A stretch of 64,000 bases of DNA from Flavobacterium sp. xlx-214 (GCF_013874595.1 NZ_CP059431.1:496001-560000), one strand, 5' to 3'; positions 19,201 through 29,459 are shown, numbered from the stretch's first letter. The notes: a model not told the origin generated them from the letters alone. Numbers and translations: made by a program.

Positions 19201-20534
19201 GGAGCACGGTTTAATAATACCGGATGTCCTTTAATTACGTTTTCTAAGATATCCCAAACAACTGGTTCTTTTTTATCGATGATTTTCTTAGCAGACTTAA
19301 CTGTTTTTACAATTCCACGCTCTATTAACTTACGAATAACGAATGGTTTGTATAATTCAGCAGCCATATCTTTAGGAAGACCACACTCGTATAATTTTAA
19401 TTCAGGACCAACGACAATTACCGAACGAGCTGAGTAATCTACACGTTTACCTAATAAGTTTTGACGGAAGCGACCTTGCTTTCCTTTTAACGAATCAGAT
19501 AACGATTTTAATGGACGCTGAGATTCTGTTTTAACAGCTGTTGCTTTACGTGTGTTATCAAATAATGAATCTACCGCTTCTTGTAACATACGTTTTTCAT
19601 TACGTAAGATTACTTCAGGCGCTTTGATTTCCATTAATCGTTTTAAACGATTGTTACGGATGATTACACGACGGTATAAATCATTTAAATCTGACGTTGC
19701 AAAACGACCACCATCAAGCGGCACTAATGGACGTAATTCTGGCGGAATAACTGGAACCACTTTTAAAATCATCCACTCTGGACGGTTTTCGCGGTTTTCA
19801 TTAGACTCACGGAAAGCTTCAACAACTTGTAAACGTTTTAAAGCCTCAGTTTTACGTTGTTTAGATGTTTCGTTATTAGCTGCGTGACGTAATTGATACG
19901 ATAAAGCATCTAAATCGGTACGCTCTAATAAATCCATAATACATTCAGCACCCATTTTAGCGATGAATTTATTAGGATCTTGATCATCTAAATATTGATT
20001 TTCCATAGGAAGTGTATCTAAAATATCAAGATACTCATTCTCTGTAAGGAAATCTAAACGTTTTAATTCTTCACCATCTGGGCGTTTTGCCTCACCAGCT
20101 TGAATTACAACGTATTTTTCGTAATAGATAATTTCATCTAATTTCTTAGAAGGTAATCCTAACACATAACCAATTTTGTTTGGCAATGAACGGAAATACC
20201 AAATGTGTGCAATAGGCACTACTAAATTGATATGCCCTACTCTATCACGACGTACTTTTTTCTCAGTAACTTCAACACCACAACGGTCACAAACGATACC
20301 TTTGTAGCGAATTCTTTTATATTTACCACAAGCACACTCATAATCCTTAACAGGACCAAAAATACGCTCACAGAATAAACCATCGCGCTCTGGTTTGTGC
20401 GTACGATAGTTAATTGTTTCTGGTTTTAAAACCTCACCTCTTGATTCAGCTAGAATTGATTCAGGTGATGCTAATCCGATAGAGATTTTATTAAATCTTT
20501 TTACGGTATTATTATCTTTATTCTTATTCATCAT
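16242..20534 (-). CDS. rpoC: DNA-directed RNA polymerase subunit beta'
   Basis: The catalytic beta' subunit (1,430 residues, normal for Bacteroidota). Visible landmarks are the N-terminal zinc ribbon ([10 protein letters not shown]...CDRCG, about 65-85), the magnesium-binding active-site motif NADFDGDQ (about 473-480), the second zinc site ([11 protein letters not shown], near 900) and the bridge helix/trigger loop region ([15 protein letters not shown], about 930-950). It pairs with RpoB in the cytoplasm to transcribe all genes. It lies downstream of rpoB after an unusually long 240-base spacer and ends at a strong terminator. The start MMNKNKDN is one codon ahead of a second Met; either could be used. 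Confidence 0.99.
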   Translation of the reverse strand: MMNKNKDNNTVKRFNKISIGLASPESILAESRGEVLKPETINYRTHKPERDGLFCERIFGPVKDYECACGKYKRIRYKGIVCDRCGVEVTEKKVRRDRVGHINLVVPIAHIWYFRSLPNKIGYVLGLPSKKLDEIIYYEKYVVIQAGEAKRPDGEELKRLDFLTENEYLDILDTLPMENQYLDDQDPNKFIAKMGAECIMDLLERTDLDALSYQLRHAANNETSKQRKTEALKRLQVVEAFRESNENRENRPEWMILKVVPVIPPELRPLVPLDGGRFATSDLNDLYRRVIIRNNRLKRLMEIKAPEVILRNEKRMLQEAVDSLFDNTRKATAVKTESQRPLKSLSDSLKGKQGRFRQNLLGKRVDYSARSVIVVGPELKLYECGLPKDMAAELYKPFVIRKLIERGIVKTVKSAKKIIDKKEPVVWDILENVIKGHPVLLNRAPTLHRLGIQAFQPKLIEGKAIRLHPLVCTAFNADFDGDQMAVHLPLGPEAILEAQLLMLASHNILNPANGAPITVPSQDMVLGLYYMTKIRRSTPEYEIKGEGLTFYSVEEVHIAINEGRLNLNAPVKVRAKDFNAEGELVYQIIETSAGRILFNEVVPEAAGYINEVLTKKSLRDIIGKILAVTDVPTTAKFLDDMKDMGYGYAFRGGLSFSLGDIKIPDQKQGMIDDANGQVEGITMNYNMGLITNNERYNQVIDVWTSTNAMLTELAMKNIREDQQGFNSVFMMLDSGARGSKEQIRQLTGMRGLMAKPKKSTASGGDIIENPILSNFKEGLSILEYFISTHGARKGLADTALKTADAGYLTRRLHDVAQDVIINSEDCGTLRGIEFEPLKKNEEIVESLGERVLGRIAIDDVVNPLTNDVIVPAGEVINEAHAAKINASPLEKLEVRSALTCEAETGICAKCYGRNLASNRMAQLGEAVGVIAAQSIGEPGTQLTLRTFHVGGTAGNISEVSTITTKFKGRLEIEDLKVVKGEDAEGNEIDIVISRSTELKLVDLNTGIVLNTHYIPYGSSIYVKDKEVVEEGTVICKWDPYNGVIVSEFTGKVAYEDIEQNQTFMVEIDEQTGFQEKVITESRNKKLVPTLLIYNKDGELVRSYNLPVGAHLMVNDGEKIKAGKVLVKIPRKSSKAGDITGGLPRITELLEARNPSNPSVVAEIDGVVSFGKIKRGNREIIVTPKTGEDDARKYLVKLSNQILVQENDYIKAGLPLSDGAITPDDILRIQGPSAVQQYLVNEIQEVYRLQGVKISDKHFEVVIRQMMRKVQIQDSGDTLFLEEQLIHKDDFIRENDRLFGMKVVEDAGDSSNLKEGQIVSVRELRDENSILRREDRNLVVARDVIPATATPVLQGITRASLQTKSFISAASFQETTKVLNEAAVAGKVDNLSGLKENVIVGHRIPAGTGMRVYDHILVGTKEEKQEVDLNF

Positions 20535-20774
20535 AGTTTTTACTATTGATTTATTTGCAATTAAAAATTGATTCTTATTTAAGTTAAAAGTTGTTTGACT
20601 TTATGACTTAAACACTACCTCGGATTACTTCTCTAAACTTCAGATGCCTATCGTGAAGTGCTAGTTATAATTTCTTATAAAAAATCGGAACGGTTTACGG
20701 GTATAAATCTTAAAAACTTTATAAATAGGTAATCAGTTCAGCATAAAATCTGAACTGATTACTTTAATTTTAAT
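20535..20774 (-). other. Structured rpoB-rpoC spacer
   Basis: A 240-base spacer without a plausible gene. It contains a 13-base perfect stem at 20729-20762 and a patch (about 20617-20710) that is richer in GC than other intergenic DNA here and includes a small ACTTCA/TGAAGT inverted repeat. No T tract or clear promoter box was found. Its role is unknown; RNA processing or a repeat remnant are both possible. Confidence 0.5.
20727..20764 (-). other. Stem-loop directly after rpoB
   Basis: GTAATCAGTTCAG pairs perfectly with CTGAACTGATTAC around an eight-base loop, with two more weak pairs outside. It begins about ten bases after the rpoB stop. The absence of a T run on either strand argues against a simple terminator and for an RNA stability or processing element. 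Confidence 0.6.
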
Positions 20775-23700
20775 TTATTCTTCTAATCTGATATCTAAAC
20801 CAAGACCTTTTAATTCATGCATTAATACATTGAAAGATTCTGGTAATCCTGGTTCTGGCATTGGTTCACCTTTTACGATTGCCTCGTACGTTTTAGCTCT
20901 ACCAATAACGTCATCCGATTTAACAGTCAATATCTCACGTAATGTAGCAGATGCACCATAAGCTTCAAGAGCCCAAACCTCCATCTCTCCAAAACGCTGA
21001 CCTCCAAATAACGCTTTACCACCTAATGGTTGTTGCGTAATTAAAGAGTAAGGACCAATAGAACGTGCGTGCATTTTATCATCTACCATGTGTCCTAATT
21101 TCAACATGTAAATTACACCCACTGTAGCTTTTTGGTCAAAACGCTCACCTGTACCACCATCATATAAGTATGTGTGACCAAAACGTGGTACACCAGCCTC
21201 ATCTGTTAATGCATTGATTTCTTCTAATGAAGCACCATCAAAAATTGGTGTTGCGTATTTTTTACCTAATTTTTTACCTGCCCATCCTAACACGGTTTCA
21301 TAAATCTGACCGATGTTCATACGAGAAGGTACCCCAAGTGGATTTAATACGATATCAACAGGTGTTCCGTCTTCTAAGAAAGGCATGTCTTCATCACGAA
21401 CGATTTTAGCAACAATACCTTTGTTACCGTGACGACCCGCCATTTTATCACCTACACGTAACTTACGTTTTTTAGCAATGTAAACTTTTGCTAATTTTAA
21501 GATACCTGATGGTAATTCATCCCCAACTGTAATCATAAACTTCTCACGGCGTAAAACTCCTTGAATATCGTTTAATTTAATTTTATAGTTGTGAATTAAA
21601 TCGGTGATCATTTCGTTTGTATGATCATCAGTAGTCCATTGTCCTTTAGTTAAATGTGTAAAATCTTCAATAGCATGTAACATTTTTAAAGTGAATTTTT
21701 TACCTTTTGGTAATACTTCTTCACCTAAATCGTTCATAACACCTTGAGATGTTTTACCGTTTACTAAGTGGAATAATTTATCTACTAAACGATCTTTTAA
21801 CTCGTTGAATTTCACTTCAAATTGCGTATCTAATAAAGCAATATCCTCTTTATCTTTAGAACGTTTGCGTTTATCTTTTACTGCACGAGCAAATAACTTT
21901 TTATCTAAAACAACACCGCGTAATGATGGAGAAGCTTTTAATGAAGCATCTTTAACATCACCTGCTTTGTCACCAAAGATAGCACGTAATAATTTTTCTT
22001 CTGGAGTTGGGTCTGATTCTCCTTTAGGTGTAATTTTACCAATTAAGATATCGCCAGGTTTTACTTCAGCACCAATACGAATCATACCGTTTTCATCTAA
22101 GTCTTTAGTAGCCTCTTCAGAAACGTTAGGAATATCGTTAGTTAACTCTTCAGATCCTAATTTAGTATCACGTACTTCTAATGTATAATCATCAATGTGG
22201 ATAGACGTAAAAATATCATCACGTACAACACGCTCAGAAATTACAATTGCATCCTCAAAGTTATAACCTTTCCAAGGCATGAAAGCAACTTGTAAGTTAC
22301 GTCCTAATGCCAACTCACCATTTTGTGTAGCATAACCTTCACATAAAACTTGTCCTTTAGTAACGCGGTCACCTTTGCGAACAATTGGTTTTAAGTTGAT
22401 AGATGTACTTTGGTTGGTTTTACGGAACTTAATTAAGTTGTATGTTTTTTCATCAGCATCAAAACTTACTAAACGCTCATCATCGGTACGATCGTATTTA
22501 ATCGTAATTTTTTGAGCATCTACGTAAATTACTTCACCTTCACCTTCGGCATTAATTAAAACACGAGAATCGGTAGCAACTTGTTTTTCTAATCCAGTAC
22601 CCACAATTGGAGATTCTGGACGTAATAAAGGTACTGCCTGACGCATCATGTTTGATCCCATCAATGCACGGTTAGCATCATCATGCTCTAAGAACGGAAT
22701 TAACGATGCAGAAATAGATGCAATTTGGTTAGGCGCAACGTCGGCATAGTTCAACTCTTTTGGTTCAACCACTGGGAAATCGGCATCTTGTTTTGCAACT
22801 ACTCTTTCGTCTTCAATAGTTCCATCTTTAGCAACATTAATGGTTGCTTGTGCAATTAATTTCTCTTCTTCTTCTTCTGCTGATAAATATACAGGAGCTT
22901 CATTAATTTGTAAAACACCGTTGCTTACTTTACGGTAAGGTGTTTCAATGAATCCCATGTTATTTACTTTTGCATACACCGCTAAAGACGAAATTAATCC
23001 AATGTTTGGTCCCTCAGGAGTTTCAATTGGACATAAACGACCGTAGTGTGTATAGTGAACGTCACGAACCTCAAAACCTGCTCTTTCACGAGAAAGACCA
23101 CCTGGTCCTAAGGCTGATAAACGACGTTTGTGTGTAATCTCTGCTAATGGATTGGTTTGATCCATGAACTGAGATAACTGGTTGGTTCCGAAGAATGAGT
23201 TGATAACCGATGATAATGTTTTAGCATTAATCAAATCAATTGGTGTAAACACCTCGTTATCACGTACATTCATACGCTCGCGAATAGTACGCGCCATACG
23301 TGCCAAACCAACACCAAACTGAGCTGATAACTGCTCACCTACTGTACGTACACGACGGTTTGATAAGTGGTCAATATCATCAATCTCTGCTTTAGAATTA
23401 ATTAACTCAATTAAGTATTTAACAATAGTGATAATATCTTCTTTTGTTAAAACTTGTTTGTCAATTGGTGTATCTAATCCTAATTTTTTGTTCATTCTAT
23501 AACGACCTACATCACCTAAGTTGTAACGTTGGTCTGAGAAGAATAATTTATCTATGATACCTCTTGCTGTTTCTTCATCAGGAGGTAATGCGTTTCTTAA
23601 TTGACGGTAGATGTATTCAACAGCTTCTTTCTCCGAGTTTGTTGGATCTTTTTGAAGTGTGTTATGAATAATCGTATAATCGGCCAAGTTACTATCTTCT

Positions 23701-24587
23701 TTATGTAAAAGAATAGTTTTAACGTCAGCTTCAATAATTTCTTCAACATTGTCTTTATCTAAAACAATGTCACGATCTAAGATGATCTCTGTACGAGGAA
23801 TTGTTACAACCTCTCCAGTATCTTCATCCACGAAATCTTCGTGCCAGATATTTAATACACGCGCAGCTAATCTACGACCAATGTATTTTTTTAAACCTGT
23901 TTTAGATACTTTTACTTCTTCTGCAAGGTCAAAAATTTCAAGGATGTCCTTATCTCTTTCAAAACCAATTGCACGGAATAAAGTAGTTACAGGTAATTTT
24001 TTCTTACGATCAATGTACGCATACATTACACTGTTAATATCTGTAGCAAACTCAATCCAAGAACCTTTGAATGGAATAATACGTGCAGAATATAACTTAG
24101 TACCATTTGCGTGGAAAGATTGACCGAAGAATACCCCTGGCGAACGGTGTAATTGTGAAACTACAACACGCTCTGCACCATTAATTACAAACGTACCACT
24201 TGGGGTCATGTAAGGAATAGTACCTAAATAAACGTCTTGTACAATAGTTTCAAAATCTTCGTGCTCAGGATCGGTACAATATAATTTTAAACGTGCTTTA
24301 AGAGGAACACTGTATGTTAAACCTCTATCAATACACTCTTCAATTGAATAACGAGGAGGATCAACGAAATAGTCTAAAAATTCCAAAACGAATTGGTTGC
24401 GTGTATCCGTAATTGGGAAATTCTCCATAAAGGTTTTGTACAAACCTTCGTTACCTCTTTCTTCTGATTTCGTTTCTAATTGAAAAAAATCTTTAAACGA
24501 TTTTACCTGAATATCCAAGAAATCTGGATAGTTTGGGATATTTTTCGTAGAGGCAAAATTTAATCTTTCAGTATGATTTGTAATCAT
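20775..24587 (-). CDS. rpoB: DNA-directed RNA polymerase subunit beta
   Basis: The beta subunit (1,270 residues, the usual length in Bacteroidota). The rifampicin-binding cluster (about 470-515: [15 protein letters not shown], then [14 protein letters not shown]) has the standard Asp, His and Ser residues, so no classical resistance substitution is visible. The C-terminal part carries [12 protein letters not shown] and the [20 protein letters not shown] segment that contacts beta'. It forms the catalytic core with RpoC. It follows rplL across a 214-base spacer with a long hairpin (24743-24779), so RNA polymerase synthesis is probably set by partial readthrough from the ribosomal genes. Confidence 0.99.
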   Translation of the reverse strand: MITNHTERLNFASTKNIPNYPDFLDIQVKSFKDFFQLETKSEERGNEGLYKTFMENFPITDTRNQFVLEFLDYFVDPPRYSIEECIDRGLTYSVPLKARLKLYCTDPEHEDFETIVQDVYLGTIPYMTPSGTFVINGAERVVVSQLHRSPGVFFGQSFHANGTKLYSARIIPFKGSWIEFATDINSVMYAYIDRKKKLPVTTLFRAIGFERDKDILEIFDLAEEVKVSKTGLKKYIGRRLAARVLNIWHEDFVDEDTGEVVTIPRTEIILDRDIVLDKDNVEEIIEADVKTILLHKEDSNLADYTIIHNTLQKDPTNSEKEAVEYIYRQLRNALPPDEETARGIIDKLFFSDQRYNLGDVGRYRMNKKLGLDTPIDKQVLTKEDIITIVKYLIELINSKAEIDDIDHLSNRRVRTVGEQLSAQFGVGLARMARTIRERMNVRDNEVFTPIDLINAKTLSSVINSFFGTNQLSQFMDQTNPLAEITHKRRLSALGPGGLSRERAGFEVRDVHYTHYGRLCPIETPEGPNIGLISSLAVYAKVNNMGFIETPYRKVSNGVLQINEAPVYLSAEEEEEKLIAQATINVAKDGTIEDERVVAKQDADFPVVEPKELNYADVAPNQIASISASLIPFLEHDDANRALMGSNMMRQAVPLLRPESPIVGTGLEKQVATDSRVLINAEGEGEVIYVDAQKITIKYDRTDDERLVSFDADEKTYNLIKFRKTNQSTSINLKPIVRKGDRVTKGQVLCEGYATQNGELALGRNLQVAFMPWKGYNFEDAIVISERVVRDDIFTSIHIDDYTLEVRDTKLGSEELTNDIPNVSEEATKDLDENGMIRIGAEVKPGDILIGKITPKGESDPTPEEKLLRAIFGDKAGDVKDASLKASPSLRGVVLDKKLFARAVKDKRKRSKDKEDIALLDTQFEVKFNELKDRLVDKLFHLVNGKTSQGVMNDLGEEVLPKGKKFTLKMLHAIEDFTHLTKGQWTTDDHTNEMITDLIHNYKIKLNDIQGVLRREKFMITVGDELPSGILKLAKVYIAKKRKLRVGDKMAGRHGNKGIVAKIVRDEDMPFLEDGTPVDIVLNPLGVPSRMNIGQIYETVLGWAGKKLGKKYATPIFDGASLEEINALTDEAGVPRFGHTYLYDGGTGERFDQKATVGVIYMLKLGHMVDDKMHARSIGPYSLITQQPLGGKALFGGQRFGEMEVWALEAYGASATLREILTVKSDDVIGRAKTYEAIVKGEPMPEPGLPESFNVLMHELKGLGLDIRLEE

Positions 24588-24742
24588 TAATGAATAAAAT
24601 TTTGGATTTAAAAAAGTAATTGTTTGTGTAAAAACACAGCTATATAATACTTCCTAATTGTAAGTAATCAATACATCTTAAAAGCAAACTAGGAAAGTGT
24701 TTACCTTTGTCTTCGTTACTGATTATTATTTATATGCAAAAT

Positions 24743-24779
24743 GGTTTAGGCCATTGAGAGTGATCTCAAGGCCTAAACC
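24743..24779 (-). promoter_or_regulatory. Putative attenuator or processing hairpin between rplL and rpoB
   Basis: GGTTTAGGCC pairs with GGCCTAAACC, and after one unpaired A a further TTGAGA/TCTCAA stem closes on a four-base loop, giving 16 base pairs. On the minus strand it is followed by only ATTTTGC. It begins 23 bases after the rplL stop, at the place where Escherichia coli has a partial terminator and an RNase III site. Confidence 0.7.
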
Positions 24780-24801
24780 GTAAAATTATAATATTGTGAG
24801 A

Positions 24802-25170
24802 TTATTTTAACTCAACAACAGCTCCTGCTTCTTCTAAAGCTTTTTTCAATCCTTCAGCTTCGTCTTTAGAAATACCTTCTTTAACGTTTGCTGGAGTACC
24901 GTCTACTAAATCTTTAGCTTCTTTTAATCCTAAACCTGTTAATTCTTTAACAGCTTTAACTACTGCTAATTTAGAAGCACCAGCTTCTTTTAATACTACA
25001 GTAAATTCAGTTTGCTCTTCAGCTGCTGCTGCATCACCACCACCTGCTACAACTACTGCTGCTGCTGCTGGCTCAATACCATACTCATCTTTTAATATCG
25101 TTGCTAATTCGTTAACTTCTTTAACTGTTAAGTTAACTAATTGTTCTGCGAATTGTTTCAAATCTGCCAT
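24802..25170 (-). CDS. rplL: Ribosomal protein bL12 (L7/L12)
   Basis: A 122-residue acidic stalk protein of the 50S subunit that recruits translation factors. It has the N-terminal dimerization helices ([18 protein letters not shown]), an alanine-rich hinge (about 35-52) and the C-terminal factor-binding domain ([10 protein letters not shown]...KEAKDLVDG...[13 protein letters not shown]). It lies 83 bases after rplJ, in the conserved rplKAJL order. Length and composition are typical. Confidence 0.98.
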   Translation of the reverse strand: MADLKQFAEQLVNLTVKEVNELATILKDEYGIEPAAAAVVVAGGGDAAAAEEQTEFTVVLKEAGASKLAVVKAVKELTGLGLKEAKDLVDGTPANVKEGISKDEAEGLKKALEEAGAVVELK

Positions 25171-25253
25171 TTTTTCTATCTTTTAATTTGATTTGTAAAA
25201 ATATAATTATTTATGTGCGTTCATTAGAACATTAAAAACGTAGTAGTAACCTA

Positions 25254-25742
25254 CTATTCTTCGTCTTTAAATTGATTTTTAAGAGCTGAAATAACTCTTT
25301 GAGCAGGAGATTGTAATAATCCAATGATTTCTCCAATCATCTCTTCTCTAGACTTAATAGCTACTAACGCATCTAATTGGTTATCGCCAATATAGATTTC
25401 TTCGTTAATGTAAGCTCCTTTTAAAACTGGGATTCCACCTTTTTTACGGAATTCTTTTATAATTTTTGCAGGACCGTTTGCAGCCTCGCCAATCATAATA
25501 GCGCTATTTCCTTTTAAAATAGAAGGTAAATCACCATATTCGTTTTCTGATGCTTCCATTGCTTTCTCAAGCAATGTATTTTTAACAACTTCTAACTTGA
25601 TACCTGCTTTGAAACAAGCTCTACGTAAATCAGAAGTAGTTGCTGCATTTAATCCAGAAATATCTGCAACGTAAATAACTTTAGTGTCAGCTAACTGTGC
25701 AGTTAAATCTTGAATCGCAATTGATTTGTCTTCTCTAGTCAT
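25254..25742 (-). CDS. rplJ: Ribosomal protein uL10
   Basis: A 162-residue stalk-base protein that anchors bL12 dimers to the 50S subunit through its C-terminal helix. The N-terminal domain shows the family pattern (VIYVADISGLNAATTSDLRR...VVKNTLLEKAM), and the short C-terminal part fits uL10 of Bacteroidota. It lies 22 bases after rplA; I see no separate leader structure in that gap, so any L10-type feedback control would have to act on another part of the transcript. Confidence 0.98.
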   Translation of the reverse strand: MTREDKSIAIQDLTAQLADTKVIYVADISGLNAATTSDLRRACFKAGIKLEVVKNTLLEKAMEASENEYGDLPSILKGNSAIMIGEAANGPAKIIKEFRKKGGIPVLKGAYINEEIYIGDNQLDALVAIKSREEMIGEIIGLLQSPAQRVISALKNQFKDEE

Positions 25743-25764
25743 ACTAAATAATTTTAACTACCAA

Positions 25765-26454
25765 TTATACTGCTTTTGGATCTAAAGCAATAGCAGGACT
25801 CATTGTACTTGATATATGAATAGACTTAATATAAGTACCTTTAGCTGCAGTTGGTTTTAATTTAATTAATGTTTGAATTATTTCAGCTGCGTTCTCAGTA
25901 ATTTGGTCAGCACCAAAAGATACTTTTCCAATACCTGCGTGAACGATACCTGTTTTATCAACTTTAAAGTCGATTTTACCAGATTTTACTTCTTGTACAG
26001 CTTTAGCAACATCCATAGTTACCGTACCTGTTTTAGGGTTTGGCATTAAACCACGTGGTCCTAAAATACGACCTAATGGACCTAATTTACCCATAACAGC
26101 AGGCATTGTGATAATTACGTCGATATCTGTCCAACCGTCTTTAATTTTTTGAAGATAATCGTCTAAACCTACGTGATCAGCTCCAGCAGCTTTAGCTTCT
26201 GCTTCCTTATCTGGAGTAACCAATGCTAATACTCTTACATCTTTACCTGTACCGTGTGGTAATGTTACAACCCCACGTACCATTTGATTTGCTTTACGTG
26301 GATCAACTCCTAAACGTACTGCAATATCAACAGACTCATCAAATTTTGCAGAAGCAACTTCTTTAATTAATGCAGAAGCATCTTTTAAAGAATATAATTT
26401 GTTCTTCTCAATTTTTGCTGCAGCCTCTTTTTGCTTTTTTGTTAATTTTGCCAT
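25765..26454 (-). CDS. rplA: Ribosomal protein uL1
   Basis: A 229-residue protein of the 50S L1 stalk, which guides release of tRNA from the E site. The signature ([18 protein letters not shown]) and [18 protein letters not shown] are clear. It lies 18 bases after rplK in the conserved rplK-rplA pair; in many bacteria uL1 represses translation of this pair, but no binding site could be verified here. Confidence 0.98.
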   Translation of the reverse strand: MAKLTKKQKEAAAKIEKNKLYSLKDASALIKEVASAKFDESVDIAVRLGVDPRKANQMVRGVVTLPHGTGKDVRVLALVTPDKEAEAKAAGADHVGLDDYLQKIKDGWTDIDVIITMPAVMGKLGPLGRILGPRGLMPNPKTGTVTMDVAKAVQEVKSGKIDFKVDKTGIVHAGIGKVSFGADQITENAAEIIQTLIKLKPTAAKGTYIKSIHISSTMSPAIALDPKAV

Positions 26455-26472
26455 TTCTTCTTTTCTTTAAGA

Positions 26473-26910
26473 TTAAAAAGGAGCGTTTCCTGTAACAGTG
26501 ATTCCCATAGAACGTGCAGTTCCAGCAATCATAGACATAGCTTTTTCGATTTCAAATGCATTCAAATCGGCCATTTTGTCTTCAGCAATTGCTTTAACTT
26601 GATCCCATGTAATAGAAGCAACTTTTTTACGGTTTGGTTGTCCAGAACCTCCTTTAAGCTTTGCAGCTTCTAATAATTGAACAGCAGCTGGTGGCGTTTT
26701 AACAACAAAATCAAATGATTTGTCCTTGTAAACTGTAATTTGTACTGGTAAAACTTTTCCTGGTTTATCCTGTGTTCTAGCATTAAATTGCTTACAGAAT
26801 TCCATAATGTTTACACCAGCAGCCCCCAAAGCAGGTCCAACCGGTGGCGATGGATTCGCTGCACCTCCCTTAACTTGTAGTTTAACTACTTTACTAATTT
26901 CTTTTGCCAT
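26473..26910 (-). CDS. rplK: Ribosomal protein uL11
   Basis: A 145-residue protein of the GTPase-associated centre. The N-terminal domain has [20 protein letters not shown], the proline-rich hinge contact region, and the C-terminal RNA-binding domain has the usual [13 protein letters not shown] and [10 protein letters not shown]. It lies 56 bases after nusG; the gap holds a weak inverted repeat (CACAT...ATGTG near 26927-26957). Confidence 0.98.
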   Translation of the reverse strand: MAKEISKVVKLQVKGGAANPSPPVGPALGAAGVNIMEFCKQFNARTQDKPGKVLPVQITVYKDKSFDFVVKTPPAAVQLLEAAKLKGGSGQPNRKKVASITWDQVKAIAEDKMADLNAFEIEKAMSMIAGTARSMGITVTGNAPF

Positions 26911-26966
26911 TTTTAAAAAAATTTAGCACATCTATCAATTGGAAGCGATTGATGTGTATGTAACAA

Positions 26967-27518
26967 TTATAATTTTTCAACTTGTACAAAGCCTAATTCT
27001 AAAGGTGTTTTTCTTCCGAAAATTTTCACCATTACTTCAAGCTTGCGTTTGTCTTCGTTTACCTTTTCTATTGTTCCATTGAAACCATTGAAAGGTCCGT
27101 CGATTACTTTTACTGTTTCTCCAACTTCAAAATTAACCATTCCTCTATCTACAGAAACTGCTAATTCATCTACTTTACCTAATAATCTATTTACTTCAGA
27201 CATTCTTAAAGGCACAGGATCTCCGCCTCTTGTTTCACCTAAGAAACCAATAACACCTGCAATAGATTTGATAATGTGTGGTAATTCACCAGTTAAATTA
27301 GCTTCAATCATAACATATCCTGGAAAATAAATACGTTCTTTTGTGATTTTTTTTCCATCGCGTTGAGACACTACTTTTTCGGTAGGAACCAATACTTGTG
27401 ACAAGTAATCTTCCATTCCTAAACGTGTTATCTCACTTTCTATGTATCCTTTTACTTTATTCTCCTGACCGCTAACTGCCCTAACTACATACCACTTTTT
27501 TACGCTATTTTCAATCAT
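26967..27518 (-). CDS. nusG: Transcription termination/antitermination factor NusG
   Basis: A 183-residue elongation factor that binds RNA polymerase through its N-terminal NGN domain (KWYVVRAVSGQENKV...YFPGYVMIE) and links it to ribosomal protein uS10 or Rho through the C-terminal KOW domain (VGETVKVIDGPFNGFNGTIE, near 125-145). It lies ten bases after secE in the conserved secE-nusG-rplKAJL order. Confidence 0.98.
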   Translation of the reverse strand: MIENSVKKWYVVRAVSGQENKVKGYIESEITRLGMEDYLSQVLVPTEKVVSQRDGKKITKERIYFPGYVMIEANLTGELPHIIKSIAGVIGFLGETRGGDPVPLRMSEVNRLLGKVDELAVSVDRGMVNFEVGETVKVIDGPFNGFNGTIEKVNEDKRKLEVMVKIFGRKTPLELGFVQVEKL

Positions 27519-27528
27519 TATAATTTGA

Positions 27529-27726
27529 TTAAGAATTTAGAATATTAAAAAAGCCTGCAATTACTTTAGCAAACAACGTATCAACTCCCCATGTTGCTAA
27601 AGAAAATACAATTGTAAAAATAGCAACAATAATGGTGTAGCGTTGTACTTCTGCCCATGGTGTCCATGTAACATTAGATTTTAACTCGTTAAATGCGTCA
27701 GATATGTAATTAACTACTTTAGCCAT
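27529..27726 (-). CDS. secE: Preprotein translocase subunit SecE
   Basis: A 65-residue single-span membrane protein, the short form common in bacteria outside the enterics. The amphipathic N-terminal part ends in VTWTPWAEVQRYT, the conserved cytoplasmic helix, and one hydrophobic segment (about 31-48) follows. It stabilizes SecY in the inner-membrane export channel. It lies between tRNA-Trp and nusG. Confidence 0.95.
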   Translation of the reverse strand: MAKVVNYISDAFNELKSNVTWTPWAEVQRYTIIVAIFTIVFSLATWGVDTLFAKVIAGFFNILNS

Positions 27727-27740
27727 AATATTTGAATTTG

Positions 27741-27811
27741 CACGGGTGGAGGGATTCGAACCCCCATCAACGGTTTTGGAGACCGCTATTCTACCCTTGA
27801 ACTACACCCGT
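27741..27811 (-). tRNA. tRNA-Trp (anticodon CCA)
   Basis: A 71-nucleotide cloverleaf. The acceptor arms ACGGGTG and CACCCGT pair fully, with a G at the discriminator. The anticodon loop reads CTCCAAA, giving CCA, and the T arm contains GGTTCGAATCC. The CCA tail is not encoded. It lies between tuf and secE. Confidence 0.97.
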
Positions 27812-27818
27812 TTGTTAA

Positions 27819-27845
27819 AAAGTTGGCAGATGATCTGCCAACTTT
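27819..27845 (-). terminator. Hairpin between tuf and tRNA-Trp
   Basis: A near-perfect palindrome (AAAGTTGGCAGAT/ATCTGCCAACTTT), followed on the minus strand by a T run and then, after eight bases, by the mature 5' end of tRNA-Trp. It fits a terminator or attenuator of tuf, but no separate promoter is evident for tRNA-Trp. Confidence 0.75.
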
Positions 27846-27867
27846 GTTTTTATATTTAAACTTATAA

Positions 27868-29055
27868 TTAGTCTAAAATTTCAGTTACCTGACCAGCACC
27901 TACTGTACGACCACCTTCGCGGATAGCGAAACGTAAACCTACAGATAAAGCGATTGGTTGTAATAACTCAACAGTAATAGTTAAGTTATCTCCTGGCATA
28001 ACCATATCAGTACCTTCTGGTAACAAGATAGTTCCTGTTACGTCAGTTGTACGAACGTAGAACTGAGGACGGTAGTTGTTATGGAATGGAGTGTGACGTC
28101 CACCTTCTTCTTTTTTCAAGATATAAACCTCTGCTTTGAATTTAGCGTGTGGTTTAACTGAACCTGGCTTAACGATAACCATACCACGACGGATATCAGC
28201 TTTGTCAATACCACGTAATAATAAACCTACGTTATCACCTGCTTCACCACGGTCTAAGATTTTACGGAACATCTCAACCCCTGTAATTGTAGAAGTTAAT
28301 TTGTCTGCGCCCATACCAATGATTTCAACTGGATCACCTGTGTTAGCAACACCTGTTTCGATACGACCTGTAGCTACAGTTCCACGACCAGTAATTGTAA
28401 ACACGTCTTCAACTGGCATTAAGAAAGTTTTCTCAACGTCACGAACTGGTAATTCAATCCAATTATCAACTGCATCCATCAATTCCATGATACTAGCAAC
28501 CCATTTTGGATCTCCGTTTAATCCACCTAAAGCAGAACCTTTAACAACTGGTCCGTTATCACCATCATACTCATAGAATGATAATAAATCACGGATTTCC
28601 ATTTCTACTAATTCTAATAATTCTTCGTCATCAACCATATCCACTTTGTTCATGAATACAACGATACGAGGAATACCAACTTGGCGACCTAATAAGATGT
28701 GCTCACGAGTTTGTGGCATAGGACCATCTGTAGCAGCAACTACTAAGATAGCACCATCCATTTGAGCAGCACCAGTAACCATGTTCTTAACGTAATCCGC
28801 GTGACCTGGACAGTCAACGTGAGCGTAGTGACGGTTAGCTGTAGAATATTCAACGTGCGAAGTGTTAATAGTAATACCGCGCTCTTTTTCTTCTGGTGCG
28901 TTATCGATAGAATCGAATGAACGTGCTTCAGATAAACCTGCATCAGCTAATACTTTAGTGATAGCAGCAGTAGTGGTAGTTTTACCGTGATCTACGTGTC
29001 CGATAGTACCAATGTTTAAATGGGGTTTCGAACGATCAAAAGTTTCTTTTGCCAT
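27868..29055 (-). CDS. tuf: Translation elongation factor Tu
   Basis: A 395-residue GTPase that brings aminoacyl-tRNA to the ribosome. The GTP-binding motifs are visible: GHVDHGKTT (19-27), DCPGHADY and NKVD, followed by domains 2 and 3 ([19 protein letters not shown]). It is placed like tufB of Escherichia coli, with a tRNA cluster directly upstream and secE-nusG downstream. A hairpin with a T tract follows 23 bases after the stop. Confidence 0.99.
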   Translation of the reverse strand: MAKETFDRSKPHLNIGTIGHVDHGKTTTTAAITKVLADAGLSEARSFDSIDNAPEEKERGITINTSHVEYSTANRHYAHVDCPGHADYVKNMVTGAAQMDGAILVVAATDGPMPQTREHILLGRQVGIPRIVVFMNKVDMVDDEELLELVEMEIRDLLSFYEYDGDNGPVVKGSALGGLNGDPKWVASIMELMDAVDNWIELPVRDVEKTFLMPVEDVFTITGRGTVATGRIETGVANTGDPVEIIGMGADKLTSTITGVEMFRKILDRGEAGDNVGLLLRGIDKADIRRGMVIVKPGSVKPHAKFKAEVYILKKEEGGRHTPFHNNYRPQFYVRTTDVTGTILLPEGTDMVMPGDNLTITVELLQPIALSVGLRFAIREGGRTVGAGQVTEILD

Positions 29056-29111
29056 GATTTAATTAATTTAATCTTAGTTATATAATTAGTGTTCAACTTT
29101 AATCACCTTTG

Positions 29112-29183
29112 AGCCAACGACGGGATTTGAACCCGTGACCTCTTCCTTACCAAGGAAGCACTCTACCCCTGAGCTACGCCGGC
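29112..29183 (-). tRNA. tRNA-Thr (anticodon GGT)
   Basis: A 72-nucleotide cloverleaf. The anticodon stem CTTCC/GGAAG surrounds the loop TTGGTAA (anticodon GGT), and the T arm contains GGTTCAAATCC. The acceptor stem includes two G-U pairs. It lies 17 bases from tRNA-Tyr and about 56 bases before tuf. Confidence 0.97.
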
Positions 29184-29200
29184 TTAAAAGAATTTTGTTG

Positions 29201-29281
29201 TGGGGAGAGCAGGATTCGAACCTGCGAAGGTTTCCCAACGGATTTACAGTCCGTCCTCGTTGGCCGCTTGAGTATCTCCCC
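29201..29281 (-). tRNA. tRNA-Tyr (anticodon GTA)
   Basis: An 81-nucleotide class II tRNA with the long variable arm expected for bacterial tRNA-Tyr. The acceptor arms GGGGAGA and TCTCCCC pair fully, with A as discriminator; the anticodon loop gives GTA. Confidence 0.97.
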
Positions 29282-29300
29282 TAACCTATTTTAAATTGCG

Positions 29301-29374
29301 AGCCTCTGGAGGGACTCGAACCCACGACCTGCTGATTACAAATCAGCTGCTCTAGCCAGCTGAGCTACAGAGGC
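29301..29374 (-). tRNA. tRNA-Thr (anticodon TGT)
   Basis: A 74-nucleotide cloverleaf. The anticodon stem CTGAT/ATCAG surrounds the loop TTGTA (anticodon TGT), and the T arm contains GGTTCGAGTCC. It is the first gene of the tRNA-tuf transcription unit, with a promoter box and a hairpin just upstream. Confidence 0.97.
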
Positions 29375-29383
29375 AATTTAAAA

Positions 29384-29405
29384 AGTCCGCTATTTCTAAC
29401 GGACT
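29384..29405 (-). other. Hairpin at the 5' end of the tRNA-tuf transcript
   Basis: AGTCCG pairs with CGGACT around a ten-base loop, followed on the minus strand by TTTTTAA; it ends nine bases before the mature 5' end of tRNA-Thr. It looks like a terminator of hpf, but it lies downstream of the only good promoter box (29407-29414), so it may instead form the first structure of the tRNA precursor. Confidence 0.6.
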
Positions 29406-29406
29406 G

Positions 29407-29414
29407 CAAATATA
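29407..29414 (-). promoter_or_regulatory. -7 box of tRNA-tuf promoter
   Basis: TATATTTG on the minus strand matches TAnnTTTG fully. The upstream region is T-rich but has no clear TTG at the usual distance. Transcription would begin at or near the 5' arm of the following hairpin. Confidence 0.6.
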
Positions 29415-29459
29415 TACACTTATTTAAAAAAATAAAAACTTTTTTATTTTTTTTTCTAA

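Noticed and set aside
22980..23180. Rifampicin-resistance substitutions in rpoB
   Set aside because: The cluster [15 protein letters not shown]...SALGPGGL keeps the usual Asp, His and Ser; the differences are normal for the phylum.
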